Part shown: positions 61,753-64,000 of the stretch, piece by piece | Layout: the number at the start of each line of letters is the position of its first letter | Numbering within the stretch: position 1 is the first letter of the stretch | Source of the DNA: a bacterium | Lineage (GTDB): Bacteria; Planctomycetota; Planctomycetia; Planctomycetales; Planctomycetaceae | Assembly: GCA_016125225.1 (NCBI GenBank) | Contig: WGME01000008.1 | Span: forward strand, 1-64,000 | DNA length: 64,000 nt | Direction: 5' to 3' | The notes under the pieces: model-generated | Told to the model about the DNA's origin: nothing | The model's input: the letters and a program-made list of their open reading frames with translations, nothing else | Databases searched by the model: none | Translations under genes and position numbers: made by a program

Positions 61753-63321
61753 CTAATTGCCCGTATTCCGCCATTGATCGACCGCCTGGAACAATTGCTT
61801 GCCAATGGCGACAGTCTGTTGCACCACTTGTCGGACTTTGTCGCGTTCATAGTCGTTGTGCAGACCATTGAGCAGGGCGTTGCCACGTGCCTGATCCAGA
61901 TGATCCGAGATCGCGGGGATCAGATCTTGAGAGATCCCATAATCACGGCGGTGTTCCCGATCCGCACAGACCGGAATGAAATCCACGGCCGTGTTTCCGA
62001 AGACTTCGCGGGCATAAGCTCGGGCCGCTGCGATGTTCTTTTCTTTGTTCGAGGTTGGCGATTTCCAGTTGTAGGGCGGTTGCCATTCCATCATTGGGCT
62101 GAGGCCGTCCATTTTGTTGAGGACGATCAGGATCTTCGGTGGACGCAACCGCGGTTGGGTGGCATACCACTCTGACAACGCCTTCAAGGTGGTGATGTCG
62201 GCATCCCGCGCAGGTGAGCGGACATCGAGAACCAGCAGCACCAGGTCGGCCGTCTGTACGGCTTGCTGCGTCTCATGCAGTTGGGTCGCCGTGGCTCCAG
62301 CATCGCTGTAACCGGGAGTATCAAGAATCACCAGTGATTCCGACCGCTCCGGCCAATTGAGCGTATAGCGCTGCACCATCTGCGTCGCGGGCAGCACATC
62401 GGTCTCGGCCTTCTGTCCACCCAGCAGACAATTCACAAGGCTCGATTTTCCGGCTTTCACCTGACCGATGACCGCGAGCGTAATTGTCACGGGTGCCCGT
62501 GAGTGGGTATCACCTGACTGCGGCGTGATGATTTCCGGCACAGCGGTCGCCGCCGGTTCGGGATGCAAGCGTTGCATCACTTCGCGATAACGCTTGGAAC
62601 CCGCCCGTAATCGACCGCTGTTGAGTTCAATCAGATAGTACCCGGCCTGACGGACATAGTAGGCATAAAACGAGCCGAGCAGATTCTGCTGAAGCTGCTT
62701 CGTAAAGGGTTCCAAAGCCACGCGGGAAGCAATAAATCGCCCCAGGTTCAATGGATTGAGGGCGATCGAAGCGACCCAGCCCGCATTGCTCGCGGTCTGC
62801 CACCATTTTGGCGCCTGAGACAACAGCTTCCATTGTTTGACGGTAATCAGATGACTCGCCGGAACATATTTCAAAAACCACTCTTCGACATCTTCCGAGA
62901 CGAGTTGAATCACCGCCAGGATTTCGACGACTGAGCGTTGTTCTAACGGGTCCTGAGCATGTGGGTGGTAGTGCCGGGCCAGTTTTAACGCGAGCTGTTG
63001 TGTGAGTTGGGCATAGAACTGTGGATCGGTCAGTTGTTCGGGAGAGAGCGAATCGATGCGGGCCTGCTCAGCCTGCACAATGGCGGTCGCGGCGTGATCC
63101 TGCATCGTCCAATGCTGATTCTCCAGCCGGGGAAGAGGCAATTGCAGATCGCGCGACCATTGGCGACCCAGCCACGCGCTGAGCCCCCAGCAGACGGGCA
63201 GCGTCCACCAGATCCAGAACCAGTTACCGGAGCGATACAGGGCCACCGCTCCGAAGCCGGCAAACAGCAGCAACGGCAGCAGCGACAGCACAGCCACCAC
63301 AACCAGCTTCCAGCGGGACAT
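61753..63321 (-). CDS. Membrane-associated GTPase
   Basis: 522 residues. Two N-terminal hydrophobic helices (about 3-30 and 34-48) precede a helical cytoplasmic part. The GTPase domain starts near residue 275: VIGQVKAGKSSLVNCLLGG (P-loop), LDTPGYSD (G3), VLNKMDG (G4). A C-terminal helical part follows. The arrangement resembles Era/YcjX-like membrane GTPases whose targets are unknown. ATG 63321 (MSRWKLVVV) was chosen because it begins just before the first helix; the frame runs to 63381. Confidence 0.85.
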   Translation of the reverse strand: MSRWKLVVVAVLSLLPLLLFAGFGAVALYRSGNWFWIWWTLPVCWGLSAWLGRQWSRDLQLPLPRLENQHWTMQDHAATAIVQAEQARIDSLSPEQLTDPQFYAQLTQQLALKLARHYHPHAQDPLEQRSVVEILAVIQLVSEDVEEWFLKYVPASHLITVKQWKLLSQAPKWWQTASNAGWVASIALNPLNLGRFIASRVALEPFTKQLQQNLLGSFYAYYVRQAGYYLIELNSGRLRAGSKRYREVMQRLHPEPAATAVPEIITPQSGDTHSRAPVTITLAVIGQVKAGKSSLVNCLLGGQKAETDVLPATQMVQRYTLNWPERSESLVILDTPGYSDAGATATQLHETQQAVQTADLVLLVLDVRSPARDADITTLKALSEWYATQPRLRPPKILIVLNKMDGLSPMMEWQPPYNWKSPTSNKEKNIAAARAYAREVFGNTAVDFIPVCADREHRRDYGISQDLIPAISDHLDQARGNALLNGLHNDYERDKVRQVVQQTVAIGKQLFQAVDQWRNTGN

Positions 63322-63408
63322 TTCAATCACTCTCGGAAGAATGTGGTGGAGACAAACATCGGTTTCACTGCCGATCTGCAATCCTAACGCAGCAATGCGA
63401 CCATAGGA

Positions 63409-63999
63409 TCAACCCACCAGGAAAACGGTCATCGATTTCGGGCCATGGGCTCCGATCACGAGCGACTGTTCAATATCGGCGGTCTTCGACGGTCCCGCAA
63501 TGAACCCGCCAAATCCGGGACGATCGAACCGAATCCGCTGGTAGGCCTCGGCCAGATTGTTTAACACCTGGTCGACCGGCACCATCAATGCCAGGTGCTG
63601 GCAGAGGAAATAGACCACCCGATGCTTCAGCGTTTTGTCGGTCACCCAAATGGCCGCATTCTCTGCTACGGCGAATTCCCCGGGCAGAAGAGCGAAGTCG
63701 ATATCTTCCAACTCGTGAGGATCAGGGACGGCATCCAGATCTAGACTCGACCGACCAGCTCCGGGTATCAAAGAAAGCGTTTTGTTCGCAGTGGTATAGA
63801 CGGGCAATCGCTCCAGTTCGGTATCAATCGCTGCAACATCCGGCACGCGAATCGCTTTGCCGCCAATCATCTCCAGCACCGAGCAGAACTGTGCCACAGG
63901 ATCGGGATAAGTGATCCAAGGCCCATCTAACACCGGCAAAGGGGCCGATTGCGGTAAATGCTGACGGACGGATTTCAGGATGGTATCACGCGAGGACAT
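63409..63999 (-). CDS. lutC: LutC/YkgG family protein (lactate utilisation)
   Basis: 196 residues, apparently complete with its ATG at the window edge. The LUD domain motifs are visible: DFALLPGEFAVAENAAIWVTDK, VYFLCQHLALMVP, GFIAGPSKTADIEQSLVIGAHGPKSMTVFLV. With LutA and LutB it forms the iron-sulfur lactate oxidase complex; those genes, if present, should lie just right of the window (upstream). A standalone LUD protein of other function is possible. Confidence 0.88.
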   Translation of the reverse strand: MSSRDTILKSVRQHLPQSAPLPVLDGPWITYPDPVAQFCSVLEMIGGKAIRVPDVAAIDTELERLPVYTTANKTLSLIPGAGRSSLDLDAVPDPHELEDIDFALLPGEFAVAENAAIWVTDKTLKHRVVYFLCQHLALMVPVDQVLNNLAEAYQRIRFDRPGFGGFIAGPSKTADIEQSLVIGAHGPKSMTVFLVG

Positions 64000-64000
64000 C

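Noticed and set aside
1-64000. CRISPR arrays, tRNA or rRNA genes
   Set aside because: No regularly spaced repeats, no cloverleaf with a CCA-type acceptor and no conserved rRNA segments were recognised while reading.

Overview
The window looks like a chromosomal piece of a planctomycete. The evidence is a DUF1501 protein with a twin-arginine leader, a secreted SHD1 plus beta-propeller protein, a BatA/vWA membrane protein, a Gfo/Idh/MocA oxidoreductase paired with a DoxX-like protein, a FlbD/MotAB/FliL/FliN flagellar set, and many TPR and hybrid-kinase genes. Most of the window is GC-rich and densely coded. The first ~2.55 kb is visibly more AT-rich and has a different character.

Accessory edge (1-2554). 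The window opens inside an IS5-like insertion sequence (start of its transposase on the minus strand, terminal repeat ending at 138, a TA dinucleotide next to it). The IS abuts a class III nucleotide cyclase reading frame with no N-terminus (139-738). A three-helix membrane protein of the Pycsar effector type (DUF5706/PycTM-like, 767-1342) follows. Then comes a minus-strand tyrosine-recombinase-like protein (1367-2554). I read this as the right-hand end of an integrated defence island carrying a Pycsar (cyclic pyrimidine) anti-phage locus, with the cyclase apparently broken by the IS. The chromosome resumes at msrA.

Core, left half (2596-19991). msrA, a vWA/BatA-like protein, a DUF1501 protein, rmlD and a sensor kinase with a CxxCH (c-type haem) motif lead into a co-directional cluster (9878-17580). 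That cluster has two paralogous proteins of unknown function, a small unknown protein, a TPR protein, a SlyD/FKBP-like isomerase and a membrane-anchored Ser/Thr kinase. An amidohydrolase, pabA/trpG and a 2-Cys peroxiredoxin follow.

Flagellar operon (20388-25160): flgE, flbD, motA, motB, fliL, fliN. A secreted matrixin-like metalloprotease follows.

Information-processing block (26416-32871, all minus): in transcription order rplY(ctc), pth, rpsF, ssb, rplI, dnaB, rpsB, tsf. The classical rpsR between ssb and rplI is missing. Divergent from it are pgi and ilvE.

Regulation and envelope block (35783-46446): an rRNA methyltransferase, an aldose epimerase, a GNAT protein, a three-gene signalling operon (multi-domain hybrid kinase, receiver-HATPase, STAS) suggesting a partner-switching pathway, and two secreted beta-propeller proteins.

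Right end (46455-63999): comM, a secretin-N-domain-like protein, pdxJ, an MFS exporter, a Gfo/Idh + DoxX-like + ApbE group, adk, an HD protein, a proline-rich secreted protein, a WecB-like protein with altered signature residues, dgkA, a membrane GTPase and lutC. An identical 24-bp palindrome supplies the stop codons of both pdxJ and the neighbouring MFS gene.

I saw no rRNA, tRNA, CRISPR array or replication origin. Start codons were chosen by reading for ribosome-binding sites and family N-termini. All family assignments come from recognising motifs, not from database searches.
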